Of a DNA stretch of 64,000 bases, positions 1 to 8,797 are shown piece by piece; position 1 is the first letter of the stretch, and each line of letters starts with the position of its first letter. The notes beneath the pieces were generated by a model. The model was not told the origin of the DNA, did no database searches, and worked only from the letters and a program-made list of their open reading frames with translations. Made by a program: the position numbers and the translations under genes. Source of the DNA: JALYGJ01 sp963781705 (GTDB taxonomy: Bacteria; Chloroflexota; Limnocylindria; Limnocylindrales; CSP1-4); contig CAWAGP010000010.1 in the NCBI GenBank assembly GCA_963781705.1, forward strand, positions 248,001 through 312,000, given 5' to 3'.

Positions 1-1
1 T

Positions 2-1270
2 GTGGCCCGCGACGGCCGCGCCGATGTGGTGATCGTCGAGGTCGGCGGCACCGTCGGCGACATCGAGTCGCTGCCGTTCCTGGAGGCCATCCGCCAGATG
101 CGCAAGGACGTCGGCCGGACCAACGTGTTGTACGTCCACGTCACGCTGCTGCCGTCCCTGTCGGCCACCGGCGAGTTGAAGACCAAGCCGACCCAGCACT
201 CGGTCAAGGAGCTGCGCGGCATCGGCATCCAGCCCGACGTGATCATCGCCCGCTCCGAGCAACCGGTGCCGGATGAACTGCGCGAGAAGATCGCGCTCTT
301 CTGCGACGTCGCGCTCGATGCGGTCATCCCCGCGCCCACCGCCGAAACCATCTACGAGGTGCCGTTGCAGTTCCACGCGCGCGGCCTCGACGACCTGATC
401 GTGCGTGAGATGAACCTGGAGGAGAAGGTCCAGCCCGCCGAGCTGGCGGCCTGGCGGGCACTCGTCGAACGCATCAAGCAGCCCAAGCCGACGCTCGAGG
501 TCGCGCTCGTAGGCAAGTACATCGAGCTGCCCGACGCGTACATGTCGGTGACCGAAGCGCTGCGCCACGCGGGCTGGGCGAACGGCCGCTCGACCGTGAT
601 CCGCTGGGTCGACTCGGAGGCACTGACCGACGACAACCTGGCCGACCGGCTGGGCGGCGTTGCGGGCATCGTGGTGCCCGGCGGATTCGGCCACCGCGGC
701 ATCGAGGGCAAGGTCCTGGCAGCACGCTACGCGCGCGAGAACCGGGTGCCGTACCTGGGCCTTTGCCTTGGCCTGCAGTGCGGCGTGATCGAGTTCGCGC
801 GCGACGTGGTCGGCGCCACGGACGCCAATTCGACCGAATTCGACCTGTTCACCACCGCGCCGGTGATCGACTTCATGCCCGACCAGCGCGAGCTGGAGGA
901 AAAGGGCGGCACGATGCGGTTGGGTCTCTACCCGGCGCGCCTGACGCCCGGCTCAAAGGCAGCGCAGGCGTACGGCGAAGAGATCATCTACGAACGGCAC
1001 CGCCATCGCTTCGAGGTCTCCAACCAGTACCGCGAGGCGCTCGAGAACGCCGGGATGCTGCTGTCCGGCCAGTCGCCCGACGGACGGCTGGTCGAGATCG
1101 TCGAGCTCAAGGATCATCCCTGGTTCGTCGCGACCCAGTTCCACCCCGAGTTCAGGAGCCGGCCAGACCGGCCGCACCCGCTGTTCGAGGCCTTCACCAA
1201 GGCCGCGATCGGCCGGGCCGGCGGCGCGCCTGAGGCCGCCCAGGAGGCCGTCACAGCTGTCATGACCTGA
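2..1270 (+). CDS. pyrG: CTP synthase, 3' part (5' end outside window)
   Basis: CTP synthase makes CTP from UTP, ATP and glutamine. The window holds the last ~422 codons; about 120-130 N-terminal residues of a usual ~545-residue enzyme lie upstream, so the first GTG is not the real start. The visible part of the synthetase domain carries VEVGGTVGDIES and the TGELKTKPTQHSV substrate loop. The class I glutamine amidotransferase domain follows, with nucleophile Cys255 (numbered from position 2) in GLCLGLQ and the His381/Glu383 pair in FHPEF. All three catalytic residues are present, so the enzyme should be active. The stop codon overlaps a hairpin. Confidence 0.97.
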   Translation: MARDGRADVVIVEVGGTVGDIESLPFLEAIRQMRKDVGRTNVLYVHVTLLPSLSATGELKTKPTQHSVKELRGIGIQPDVIIARSEQPVPDELREKIALFCDVALDAVIPAPTAETIYEVPLQFHARGLDDLIVREMNLEEKVQPAELAAWRALVERIKQPKPTLEVALVGKYIELPDAYMSVTEALRHAGWANGRSTVIRWVDSEALTDDNLADRLGGVAGIVVPGGFGHRGIEGKVLAARYARENRVPYLGLCLGLQCGVIEFARDVVGATDANSTEFDLFTTAPVIDFMPDQRELEEKGGTMRLGLYPARLTPGSKAAQAYGEEIIYERHRHRFEVSNQYREALENAGMLLSGQSPDGRLVEIVELKDHPWFVATQFHPEFRSRPDRPHPLFEAFTKAAIGRAGGAPEAAQEAVTAVMT

Positions 1271-1288
1271 TCCGCGCGATCGCGGATC
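1269..1288 (+). terminator. Stem-loop at the pyrG stop codon
   Basis: A perfect 8-bp stem, GATCCGCG/CGCGGATC, with a 4-base loop begins in the stop codon. No T-run follows, so it is either a Rho-assisted terminator or a 3'-end stabiliser. Confidence 0.4.
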
Positions 1289-1596
1289 TCGCCACGGCGC
1301 CTGGCCGGGCATCCACAATCGGGCCGTCTCCCCAGGCGCCGCCAGTGAGCGCCATTTGCGGATTATTCGGGAGCGGACTGGTAACCGAGAACTCCGGCTC
1401 ATCCACTGATCGGTCAGCACGTCGACGGTTTGGCGCCGAGCGTGGAGCGTACCCGCCAGCGGTCGAGACCCGCCCACCGTCGCTCTGAAAGGCCGGCTGA
1501 AACCGGCTACCAGTCCGCCGCGGCATAAGCCGCAAGAATCAGGCCCACGGTCACTCAGCGTAGACTCGGTCGCTCAAGAAGCAGGAGTGAAGACGG
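1289..1596. other. Intergenic stretch, nothing certain
   Basis: About 300 bases between pyrG and the transaldolase gene. Open frames on the minus strand here lack a ribosome site and have no recognisable family. A TAGACT at 1561-1566 could be a -10 element for the next gene, but no -35 is convincing. Confidence 0.4.
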
Positions 1597-2301
1597 ATGA
1601 AGATCTTCCTGGACACTGCCGAGGTGGAAGAGATACGCATCGCGGCCCGGTGGGGCGTGCTCGATGGCGTGACCACCAACCCGACGCTGTTCGCCAGGGT
1701 CGGCGGCTCGTATGACGAGGTGCTGCGCCAGATCTGCGAGCTGACGTCCGGTCCGGTCAGCGCGGAGGTCGTCGCCGAGGATGTCGAGGGCATGCTCCGC
1801 GAGGGCCGTCACTTCGCCAAGCTGGCGCCCAACATCGTGGTCAAGATACCCATGAGTGAGGTTGGCCTGGAAGCCATTTCACGCCTCGCCGACGAAGGCA
1901 TCAAGACGAACTGCACGCTCGTCTTCACGGCTAACCAGGGCCTGCTGGCAGCCAAGGCCGGCGCCTGGCTGTTGTCGCCGTTCGTCGGACGCCTGGACGA
2001 CATCAACCAGGACGGTATGGACGTCATCCGCGAGCTGGTATCGATCATCGAGATGCACGACATGGATGCCCAGGTGCTCGTGGCCTCGGTTCGCCATCCG
2101 CGCCACGTGACCGAAGCGGCGTTGCTGGGCGCCGACATCGCCACCGTGCCCTTCAAGGTGCTTCAGCAGATGGTCCACCACCCGCTCACCGACCAGGGCA
2201 TCCAGACCTTCCGCGCGGACTGGGACAAGGCGCGCAAGGCCGCCGCCCAGCAGCCGGCTGCCGTGGCGCCGCGGGGCGGTCGTAACCCGGCGAGCAACTG
2301 A
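1597..2301 (+). CDS. Transaldolase / fructose-6-phosphate aldolase, TalC type
   Basis: A 234-residue protein of the short TalC/FSA branch of class I aldolases. It moves a dihydroxyacetone unit between sugar phosphates (non-oxidative pentose phosphate pathway) or cleaves fructose 6-phosphate. The family start MKIFLDTAEVEEI, the VTTNPTL motif and the Schiff-base lysine Lys83 in VVKIPM are present, as are FVGRLDD and VASVRHP further on. The length is slightly above the ~215-220 norm because of an alanine- and proline-rich tail. The start is fixed by AGGAG nine bases upstream. Transaldolase and FSA activities cannot be told apart from sequence alone. Confidence 0.92.
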   Translation: MKIFLDTAEVEEIRIAARWGVLDGVTTNPTLFARVGGSYDEVLRQICELTSGPVSAEVVAEDVEGMLREGRHFAKLAPNIVVKIPMSEVGLEAISRLADEGIKTNCTLVFTANQGLLAAKAGAWLLSPFVGRLDDINQDGMDVIRELVSIIEMHDMDAQVLVASVRHPRHVTEAALLGADIATVPFKVLQQMVHHPLTDQGIQTFRADWDKARKAAAQQPAAVAPRGGRNPASN

Positions 2302-2304
2302 TTC

Positions 2305-2322
2305 CGGCGGCGCGAGCCGCCG
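2305..2322 (+). terminator. Stem-loop after the transaldolase gene
   Basis: CGGCGGC/GCCGCCG stem with loop GCGA, four bases past the stop codon. There is no T-tract, so termination is inferred only from its position. Confidence 0.35.
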
Positions 2323-2430
2323 CCGAGCCAAAACACGTCGTCACTTTCGCGCGAATCGGGTATCGATCGCCCGCTGCGCGTGGCATGCTAGGCCCGTCAG
2401 GGGAGGAGCCACGCGCAGGAGGGAACGACC

Positions 2431-4593
2431 ATGTCCGAGCCGCGCCATCTTCGAGTTGCCCAATTCATAGTTGCGCTGGCCGTCGTCCTGCTCGCCGTGG
2501 CGCCGGTCGCCCGGCCGGCAGTGGCCGCCGACCCCGTTTCCCTGCGCATCGGCATCGACCAGAAGGCCAGTGGTCACGGCCTGAATCCATTCCGGGCCCT
2601 GCTCGGCCAGGACTGGGTGATGTTTGCGGATGTGTATGACCTGCTCGTCGAATTCGGTCCCAACCTGGAGCCGGTGCCCGGCCTGGCGGAGTCGTGGGAG
2701 GCGTCCCCGGACGGGCTGACCTGGACCTTTCACATCCGCCAGGGCGCCACCTGGCAGGACGGCCAGCCCGTCACCGCCGACGACGTGGCGTTCACGCTGA
2801 ACTTCATCCGCAGCAGCGAGGATCCCAACTACACGGGCCCCTGGGCGCCGAACGGCAACGACACGAACGGCGACGGCGATCCGGATCACCCACTGTCGCT
2901 CTTCGACAACTACCTGGATCTGGCCGACGGGTATGCGAACACGCGCATTTCGTCGGTGCAGGCCACCGACCCGTCGACGGTCGTGATCCAAACGACCGCG
3001 CCGCTGATCGTGCTCAACCAGATGTACATCCCCATCCTGCCGGAGCACATCTGGGGGAGCATGACCTTCCAGGAGGCCTACAAGACCACCAACGCCAACC
3101 CGATCGGATCCGGTCCGTATCAGGTCGTGGACTTCAACCGCGACCAGGTCATTCGGCTCGTCGCCAACAAGAACTACTGGGGCGGCGCGCCGAGGCTCGA
3201 CGAACTGCTCTACCAATACTTCGATACCGACGAGGCGGCCGTCAACGCGCTCACCACGGGCTCGATCGACATGCTGACCACGGTGCCCACCACGCTGGTG
3301 TCAACGCTCCAGGGCAGCAGCGACATCACCATCAACCAGGCGCCCATCACCGACTTCGTGGAGCTGGGCTTCAACAGCTGGAACCCGACGCCCGATCAGT
3401 TCGCCCAGCAGGGCACCACGGACTACGCCCAGGGGCCCACGACCGGCTCCAACGGCAACCCCTGGCTCACGCTGCCCGACGTACGCGCTGCACTCGCCCA
3501 GCTGGTCGACAAGCCGGCGCTGGTGGCAAGCGCGGAGAACGGCTATGCGACGCCCGGTGAAGGCCTGATCGGCCCGGCCGACCCGACGTATTACTTCCAG
3601 GCGCCCGCGAACGATCCGGCGACCTATCCCGGCGACCACAACACCGCCGCCGCTCGGTTCCAGGCGGTCATGGCCGCGCACGGTTTCGCGGACACCGACG
3701 GCGACGGCATCCTGAATGTGCCGGACACGGCCGACGCGCAGGCCTTTGATCCCAATGGGGCCGGTCAGGATTGGAGCCTGCGGCTCCTCGTGCGCAACAC
3801 CGAGCAGTCGAACGTCATCGCCGGCGGCCTGATCCAGTCGTGGTTCGAGCAGGCCGGCGTGAACGTGGACCTGCAGCAGATCACCGAGGACGTCCTGACC
3901 GACGACACGTACCCGGCGTCCACCAACGCGGACAACGACATGTACCTGTGGGGCTGGGGCCCGGACCCGGACCCGGACTTCATCCTCAGCGTCTTCACCT
4001 GCGACCAGATCGATAACTGGCAGGATGCCAACTACTGCGATCCGGCGTACGACGACCTCTATCGCCAATCGCAGACGGCAACCGACATCACGACCCGGCA
4101 GCAGATCGTGCACGACCTGCAGCAGAAGCTGTACACGGAGGCGCCTTACGCGGTGCTCTGGTACTCGCAGAGCATCGAGGCCTATCGGAGTGATCGCTTC
4201 ACCGGCTTCGTCCAGCTCCCGCGCAGCGGCGGCGCGCTGTGGGGCGCGTGGGCGTACGGGCCGTACGGCAGCCGCCTGTCGGTCGCACCGGTTGGCGCCG
4301 AGCCCGCGCCATCGCCGACGCCGTCGCCGGAGGCGACGGCGTCGCCTGAGGGAACCGTCAACCCAGCAGCGTCCGCCACGCCGCTGGCGAGCCAGGCGGC
4401 GCCACCGACCGAGCAGCCGTCGGAGGTGGCCGTCGTGACTACGCCCTCACCGACCGCGAGCCCGACCGGCGAGACCACCCCAGCGAGCAGCGACAACACT
4501 CCGCTGCTGGTGGCGCTGATCGTCATCATCGTCGTGCTTGCCGGAGGCGTGATCCTATGGACGCGACGCCGGACGGAGCGCGAGGCCGAATAG
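2431..4593 (+). CDS. Peptide ABC transporter, substrate-binding protein (family 5), C-terminally anchored
   Basis: First gene of a five-gene uptake operon. Residues 1-33 are a signal peptide with an AXA-type end and no lipobox cysteine. A family 5 solute-binding domain spans about residues 35-610 (GLAESWEASPDGLTWTFHIR is the usual family signature). A Pro/Thr/Ser-rich linker (~620-688) and one transmembrane helix (~690-710) ending in TRRRTEREAE follow. The protein is therefore tethered by its C-terminus rather than by a lipid. Two Asp/Asn-rich loops, near residues 142-152 (DTNGDGDPD) and 420-431 (DTDGDGILNVPD), look like calcium-binding loops. AGGAGGGA precedes the ATG. The substrate (oligopeptide or other) is not resolved. 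Confidence 0.93.
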   Translation: MSEPRHLRVAQFIVALAVVLLAVAPVARPAVAADPVSLRIGIDQKASGHGLNPFRALLGQDWVMFADVYDLLVEFGPNLEPVPGLAESWEASPDGLTWTFHIRQGATWQDGQPVTADDVAFTLNFIRSSEDPNYTGPWAPNGNDTNGDGDPDHPLSLFDNYLDLADGYANTRISSVQATDPSTVVIQTTAPLIVLNQMYIPILPEHIWGSMTFQEAYKTTNANPIGSGPYQVVDFNRDQVIRLVANKNYWGGAPRLDELLYQYFDTDEAAVNALTTGSIDMLTTVPTTLVSTLQGSSDITINQAPITDFVELGFNSWNPTPDQFAQQGTTDYAQGPTTGSNGNPWLTLPDVRAALAQLVDKPALVASAENGYATPGEGLIGPADPTYYFQAPANDPATYPGDHNTAAARFQAVMAAHGFADTDGDGILNVPDTADAQAFDPNGAGQDWSLRLLVRNTEQSNVIAGGLIQSWFEQAGVNVDLQQITEDVLTDDTYPASTNADNDMYLWGWGPDPDPDFILSVFTCDQIDNWQDANYCDPAYDDLYRQSQTATDITTRQQIVHDLQQKLYTEAPYAVLWYSQSIEAYRSDRFTGFVQLPRSGGALWGAWAYGPYGSRLSVAPVGAEPAPSPTPSPEATASPEGTVNPAASATPLASQAAPPTEQPSEVAVVTTPSPTASPTGETTPASSDNTPLLVALIVIIVVLAGGVILWTRRRTEREAE

Positions 4594-4651
4594 GCGAAGC
4601 CGGCAACATCGGCGGTAAGCCACCGGGCCGGGAGGAGTAGGTCGTGACGTC

Positions 4652-5701
4652 ATGAGCCGGCGCGTGCTGTTGCGTCGGATCGTGAACGCGCTCGTGACCA
4701 TTGCCTTTATCGCGGTGGCCAATTTCGTGCTGTTCCGGCTTATCCCCGGCGACCCCACACGCACGCTCCTGCCACGCAACGTGAGCGCGGAGGAGCGCAC
4801 CGCGCTGCGCGACCGCCTGGGCCTGGACCAGCCGCTCCTGCCGGGGATCGTGCGCGAGGCGAACGGGCGGATCCAGGTGGACCTGTCCACGCTTCCCGGC
4901 AGCCTGACCCAGAACCAGCTGGTGACCTACTTCGGCAACCTGCTCCAATGGCCGCCCGACCTGGGCGATTCCTTCGCCGAACCCGGCTCCGTGCTGGACG
5001 CGATCGCCGAGCGCTTCTGGCCGACGGTGCTGCTGGTCGGCGTGGCGGAAATGGTGGCGCTCGTGCTGGGCGTAGCCATCGGCATCATCGCCGGGTGGAA
5101 GCGGGGAGGCATCTTCGACACCCTGTCGGTGAGCGCTTCACTGGTCCTCTACGCAGTTCCGCTCTTCTGGCTGGGCATGCTGTTGCTGTTCTTCCTGGCC
5201 ACATCCAACGGGTTCCCGATCTTCCCCGAGCAGCAGATGGTCACGCCCGGGCGGATCTACGCCAGTGCCATCGACGAGGCCCTGGACATCGGGGCGCACC
5301 TGCTGCTGCCCGCGGCGACACTCGCGCTGGGGCTTGTCGCGAGCTACGCACTGATCATGCGTTCGTCGTTGGTGGAGGTGCTGACAGAGGAGTACATCAC
5401 CACCGCGCGTGCCAAGGGCCTGACCGAGCGGAGCATCCTGCGCCGCCATGCCCTGCCGAACGCGTGGCTGCCGACTGTTTCCCTGGCGGCCCTCTCGGTG
5501 GGCTACGTGCTGGGGGGCGCGATCGGCGTCGAGACCGTCTTCGCGTGGCCCGGCCTCGGGCGGCTGACGATCGATTCGGTCAGCGCGAAGGACTTCCCCG
5601 TGCTGCAGGGCCTCTTCCTGCTGATCGCCATCAGCGTTGTCCTCGCGAACCTCGCCGCTGAGATCATCTACGGCATCCTCGACCCCAGGGTGCGCCAATG
5701 A
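4652..5701 (+). CDS. Peptide ABC transporter permease, DppB/OppB type
   Basis: A 349-residue inner-membrane permease with an N-terminal helix, a periplasmic insert (~40-100) and five further helices. The cytoplasmic coupling loop EYITTARAKGLTERSILRRHALPNAW docks on the ATPases. It forms the channel with the next gene product. Its stop overlaps the next start in ATGA. GGAGGAG lies 14 bases upstream of the ATG, a rather long spacing, but no other in-frame start is open. Confidence 0.95.
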   Translation: MSRRVLLRRIVNALVTIAFIAVANFVLFRLIPGDPTRTLLPRNVSAEERTALRDRLGLDQPLLPGIVREANGRIQVDLSTLPGSLTQNQLVTYFGNLLQWPPDLGDSFAEPGSVLDAIAERFWPTVLLVGVAEMVALVLGVAIGIIAGWKRGGIFDTLSVSASLVLYAVPLFWLGMLLLFFLATSNGFPIFPEQQMVTPGRIYASAIDEALDIGAHLLLPAATLALGLVASYALIMRSSLVEVLTEEYITTARAKGLTERSILRRHALPNAWLPTVSLAALSVGYVLGGAIGVETVFAWPGLGRLTIDSVSAKDFPVLQGLFLLIAISVVLANLAAEIIYGILDPRVRQ

Positions 5702-6612
5702 GGCGCCTTCGCTCCGGCTGGCGTATCTACCGCCACAGCCGCCAGGGCATGGTCGGCCTGATCATTCTGGCCGCCTTCCTGGCGCTCGCGTTCATCGGTC
5801 CGCTGATCGTGGGGCCACTCAACAGGGTGGCCTCCTTCCAGCAACTCCAGGGGCCATCAGTGGCGCACCTGTTTGGCACGGACCGGGCCGGTCGCGACGT
5901 CCTGGTCACATTCGTCAACAGCTCCCAGGTGAGCATCGAGGTGGGGATCCTCGCGAGCGTCCTCTCGATGGTCATCGGCTCAGCCGTGGGAATCGTGTCG
6001 GGCTACACCGGGGGGCGCACCGACAGCACGCTGATGCGGATCACCGACTTCTTCTACGTGCTGCCGACGATTGTGCTGGCGGTCGTGCTGGCGGCCGTCC
6101 TCGGCCCCAGCCTTGCCAACGTCATCGCCGTGATCGCGATCACCTCGTGGGCCGGCACGGCGCGGATCATCCGCGCGCAGACGCTCTCGATCCGCGAGCG
6201 CGCCTTCGTCGCCCGGGCGCGGGCCTATGGCGCCGGGGACGTGCGCGTGATGACGCGCCACGTGCTGCCCAACGTGTTCTCGCTGATCCTTGCCAACACC
6301 ACGCTCACCGTTGGTGCGGCGATCTTCCTGGAGACCACGCTCTCTTTCCTGGGGGTTGGCGTTCGCGACACCTTCTCGTGGGGCCGGATGCTCGAGGAAT
6401 CGTTCAACGCCGGCGCCCTGACGCTCGGCCTTTGGACCTGGTTCGTACCACCGGGGCTGGCCGTCGTCCTGGTGGTGCTCGCGTTCACGCTGATCGGGCA
6501 GGCGTTCGACGAGATCCTGGATCCACGCCTGCGGTCCCGCGAGCAGGGCGGCGACGACGGCTCTGCGGAGGTCCTCGGCGAGCTGGTGCCCGTCGTGGCT
6601 GGGCCGGGCTGA
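5698..6612 (+). CDS. Peptide ABC transporter permease, DppC/OppC type
   Basis: A 304-residue permease with six predicted helices and the coupling loop RERAFVARARAYGAGDVR. N-terminal features (HLFGTDRAGRDV) are typical of the DppC/OppC family. It is translationally coupled to the preceding permease by a 4-bp overlap and followed 14 bp later by the first ATPase gene. The C-terminal ~25 residues are acidic and probably disordered. Confidence 0.95.
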   Translation: MRRLRSGWRIYRHSRQGMVGLIILAAFLALAFIGPLIVGPLNRVASFQQLQGPSVAHLFGTDRAGRDVLVTFVNSSQVSIEVGILASVLSMVIGSAVGIVSGYTGGRTDSTLMRITDFFYVLPTIVLAVVLAAVLGPSLANVIAVIAITSWAGTARIIRAQTLSIRERAFVARARAYGAGDVRVMTRHVLPNVFSLILANTTLTVGAAIFLETTLSFLGVGVRDTFSWGRMLEESFNAGALTLGLWTWFVPPGLAVVLVVLAFTLIGQAFDEILDPRLRSREQGGDDGSAEVLGELVPVVAGPG

Positions 6613-6626
6613 GGGCGAAGGACGCA

Positions 6627-7700
6627 ATGGCACTGCTCGAGGTTCGCGACCTGCACGTCGAGTTCGCCGTGCCGGGCGCCAGCGTGCGCGCGGTCGAAGG
6701 CGTCAGCTTCGCGCTGGAGCCCGGCGAAGCGCTCGGCCTCGTCGGCGAATCGGGCTGCGGCAAGACGACCACGGCGTTGGCCATCATGGGCCTTCTGCCG
6801 CGCAATGGCCGCGTGACGAGCGGCTCGATCAAGCTCGGCGGAGACGAGCTCACCGGCCTCAGCGCGGACCGGTTGCGGCACTACAGGTGGCGCGAGATGA
6901 GCATCATCTTTCAGGGCGCCATGAACGCCCTCAACCCGGTCCAGCGCGTCGGCGACCAGGTGCGCGAACCGATCCTGCTGCACGAGCCCAAGACCACCTA
7001 CCGGGAGGCGAACCGACGGGTCAGCCACCTGTTCGAGCTGGTGGGTATCGAGCCCGAGCGCAAGAAGCGCTACCCGCACGAGTTTTCGGGCGGCATGCGC
7101 CAACGGGCCATGATTGCCATGGCGCTCGCGAACAACCCGAAGCTGGTCATCGGCGACGAGCCGACCACGGCGCTGGACGTGATGGTTCAGGCGCAGATCC
7201 TGGAGCTTCTCGAACGGCTGCGTCGCGAGCTCGGCCTGGCCATGATCCTGATCACGCACGACCTCTCGGTGGTCGCCGAGACATGCGACCGGGCGCTGGT
7301 GATGTACGCCGGCCAGCTGGCGGAGACCGGCACGACGGTCGAGCTGCACGACCGGCCGCTGCACCCGTACACGGTGCGGCTGATCGGATCGGTGCCGGAC
7401 ACCGAGGGCAAACGCGACCTTGGTGCGGGCATCCCGGGCCGGCCGCCGGATCTTGCCGATCCGCCCAAGGGTTGCCGCTTCAATCCCCGCTGCGACCATG
7501 CCATGGTCGGGTGCCTCGCGTCTTACCCGGAGCCGCGTTCCTTCGGCGAACACCACGTCATCGCCTGCCACGCCGTCGACGAATCGGGCCGGCTGCGCTC
7601 GCCCGCGGAGCTGCCGCTGTTGCCGTCGGCGGAGGCGGTGCTGCGCGCGGAGCGCATGGCGGAAACCGTGGCGCAGACCACCGCGGAGCCCGTGGCGTGA
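6627..7700 (+). CDS. Peptide ABC transporter ATPase, DppD/OppD type
   Basis: A 357-residue ATP-binding subunit starting MALLEVRDLHVEF. Walker A is GESGCGKTT (40-48), the signature is FSGGMRQR and Walker B is VIGDEPTTALDV. The C-terminal oligopeptide-transport extension carries a cysteine-containing CRFNPRCDHAM segment, which in relatives can hold an Fe-S cluster. The same frame is open far upstream over the permease gene, but the ATG at 6627 is where the family homology begins. It works as a pair with the next ATPase. Confidence 0.95.
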   Translation: MALLEVRDLHVEFAVPGASVRAVEGVSFALEPGEALGLVGESGCGKTTTALAIMGLLPRNGRVTSGSIKLGGDELTGLSADRLRHYRWREMSIIFQGAMNALNPVQRVGDQVREPILLHEPKTTYREANRRVSHLFELVGIEPERKKRYPHEFSGGMRQRAMIAMALANNPKLVIGDEPTTALDVMVQAQILELLERLRRELGLAMILITHDLSVVAETCDRALVMYAGQLAETGTTVELHDRPLHPYTVRLIGSVPDTEGKRDLGAGIPGRPPDLADPPKGCRFNPRCDHAMVGCLASYPEPRSFGEHHVIACHAVDESGRLRSPAELPLLPSAEAVLRAERMAETVAQTTAEPVA

Positions 7701-8797
7701 CCGCGACGACCTCCGAGGCGGCGGCTGCGGGCATTGCGCTGCGCGACATCCGGGTGCAGTTCCCGCTCCGCCAGGGGTTCACCGACATGCTCAGGGGAGT
7801 GCCCCGACCGACGGTGCGCGCGGTCGACGGCGTGGACCTGGCCGTCGGCCGCGGCGAGGTGGTGGCGCTGGTCGGCGAATCGGGCAGCGGCAAGACCACG
7901 CTCGCACGCGCGCTGGTGCGGCTGGCGCCCATAAGCAGCGGTCGTGTGTTGCTCGACGGCGAGGACGTCACCGACCTGCGCGGAGCCCAGCTGCGCGCAT
8001 ACCGCCGGCGGGTCCAGATCGTGTTCCAGGACCCGTACGAGAGCCTCGATCCGCGGCAGACCGTCCTGGACATCGTCGGCGAGCCGCTTGACGTGCACGG
8101 CCTGGCGCGCGGCGGCGAGCGCCGCGACCGCGTGGAGCGTGCGCTCGAGGACGCCGGGCTGACACCGCCGCGCCGCTTCCTGCAGCGCTATCCGCACGAG
8201 CTGTCGGGCGGTCAGCGCCAGCGCGTGGCGATCGCTGCGGCGATGGTCCTGGAGCCGGAGATTGTCGTCGCCGACGAGCCGGTCTCGATGCTCGACGTGT
8301 CGCTCCGCGTCGGCATCCTGCGCGTCCTGCTGGATCTGCGCCGCACGCGCAACGTGGGCTACCTCTTCATCACCCACGACCTCTCGCTGGCGTGGCTGAT
8401 CGCCGACCGCATCGCGGTGATGTACCTCGGCCGTATCGTCGAGGAAGGCCCGGCCGAGCAGATCATCCACGACCCGCGCCACCCCTACACCCGGGCGCTG
8501 CTGTCGGTGGCGCCGTCGCCCAATCCATCGCACCGCGCGAAACGGCGCATCCTGGTCGGCGAGACGCCCGACCCGTCGCGGCTCCCGCCCGGGTGCCGGT
8601 TTCACCCGCGCTGCCCGCTGCAGTCGGAGCGCGGCGCGACTGAGGAGCCACCGCTCATGGCGGTGGCGCCGGGCCACCGCTCGGCCTGCTGGCTGGTCGA
8701 GGGTGGCGTGCCGCTGCCACCCTTCCCGGAGCCCGTCGCGGAAGCGGCGACCGCGACCGCATCAACCGCCGATCAGGTGCCCCCCGGAGCGAGGTAA
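7697..8797 (+). CDS. Peptide ABC transporter ATPase, DppF/OppF type
   Basis: A 366-residue ATP-binding subunit. The GTG start at 7697 overlaps the preceding TGA (GTGA), and homology begins right after it. Walker A is GESGSGKTT (60-68), the signature is LSGGQRQR and Walker B is IVVADEPVSMLDV. The C-terminal extension has GCRFHPRCPLQ. It is the last gene of the transporter operon and its 3' end overlaps the convergent S9 peptidase gene by 25 bp, with no terminator hairpin between them. Confidence 0.95.
   Translation: MTATTSEAAAAGIALRDIRVQFPLRQGFTDMLRGVPRPTVRAVDGVDLAVGRGEVVALVGESGSGKTTLARALVRLAPISSGRVLLDGEDVTDLRGAQLRAYRRRVQIVFQDPYESLDPRQTVLDIVGEPLDVHGLARGGERRDRVERALEDAGLTPPRRFLQRYPHELSGGQRQRVAIAAAMVLEPEIVVADEPVSMLDVSLRVGILRVLLDLRRTRNVGYLFITHDLSLAWLIADRIAVMYLGRIVEEGPAEQIIHDPRHPYTRALLSVAPSPNPSHRAKRRILVGETPDPSRLPPGCRFHPRCPLQSERGATEEPPLMAVAPGHRSACWLVEGGVPLPPFPEPVAEAATATASTADQVPPGAR

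Noticed and set aside
1260..1535. 91-aa open frame on the minus strand after pyrG
   Set aside because: No ribosome site, arginine-heavy composition typical of antisense frames in GC-rich DNA.
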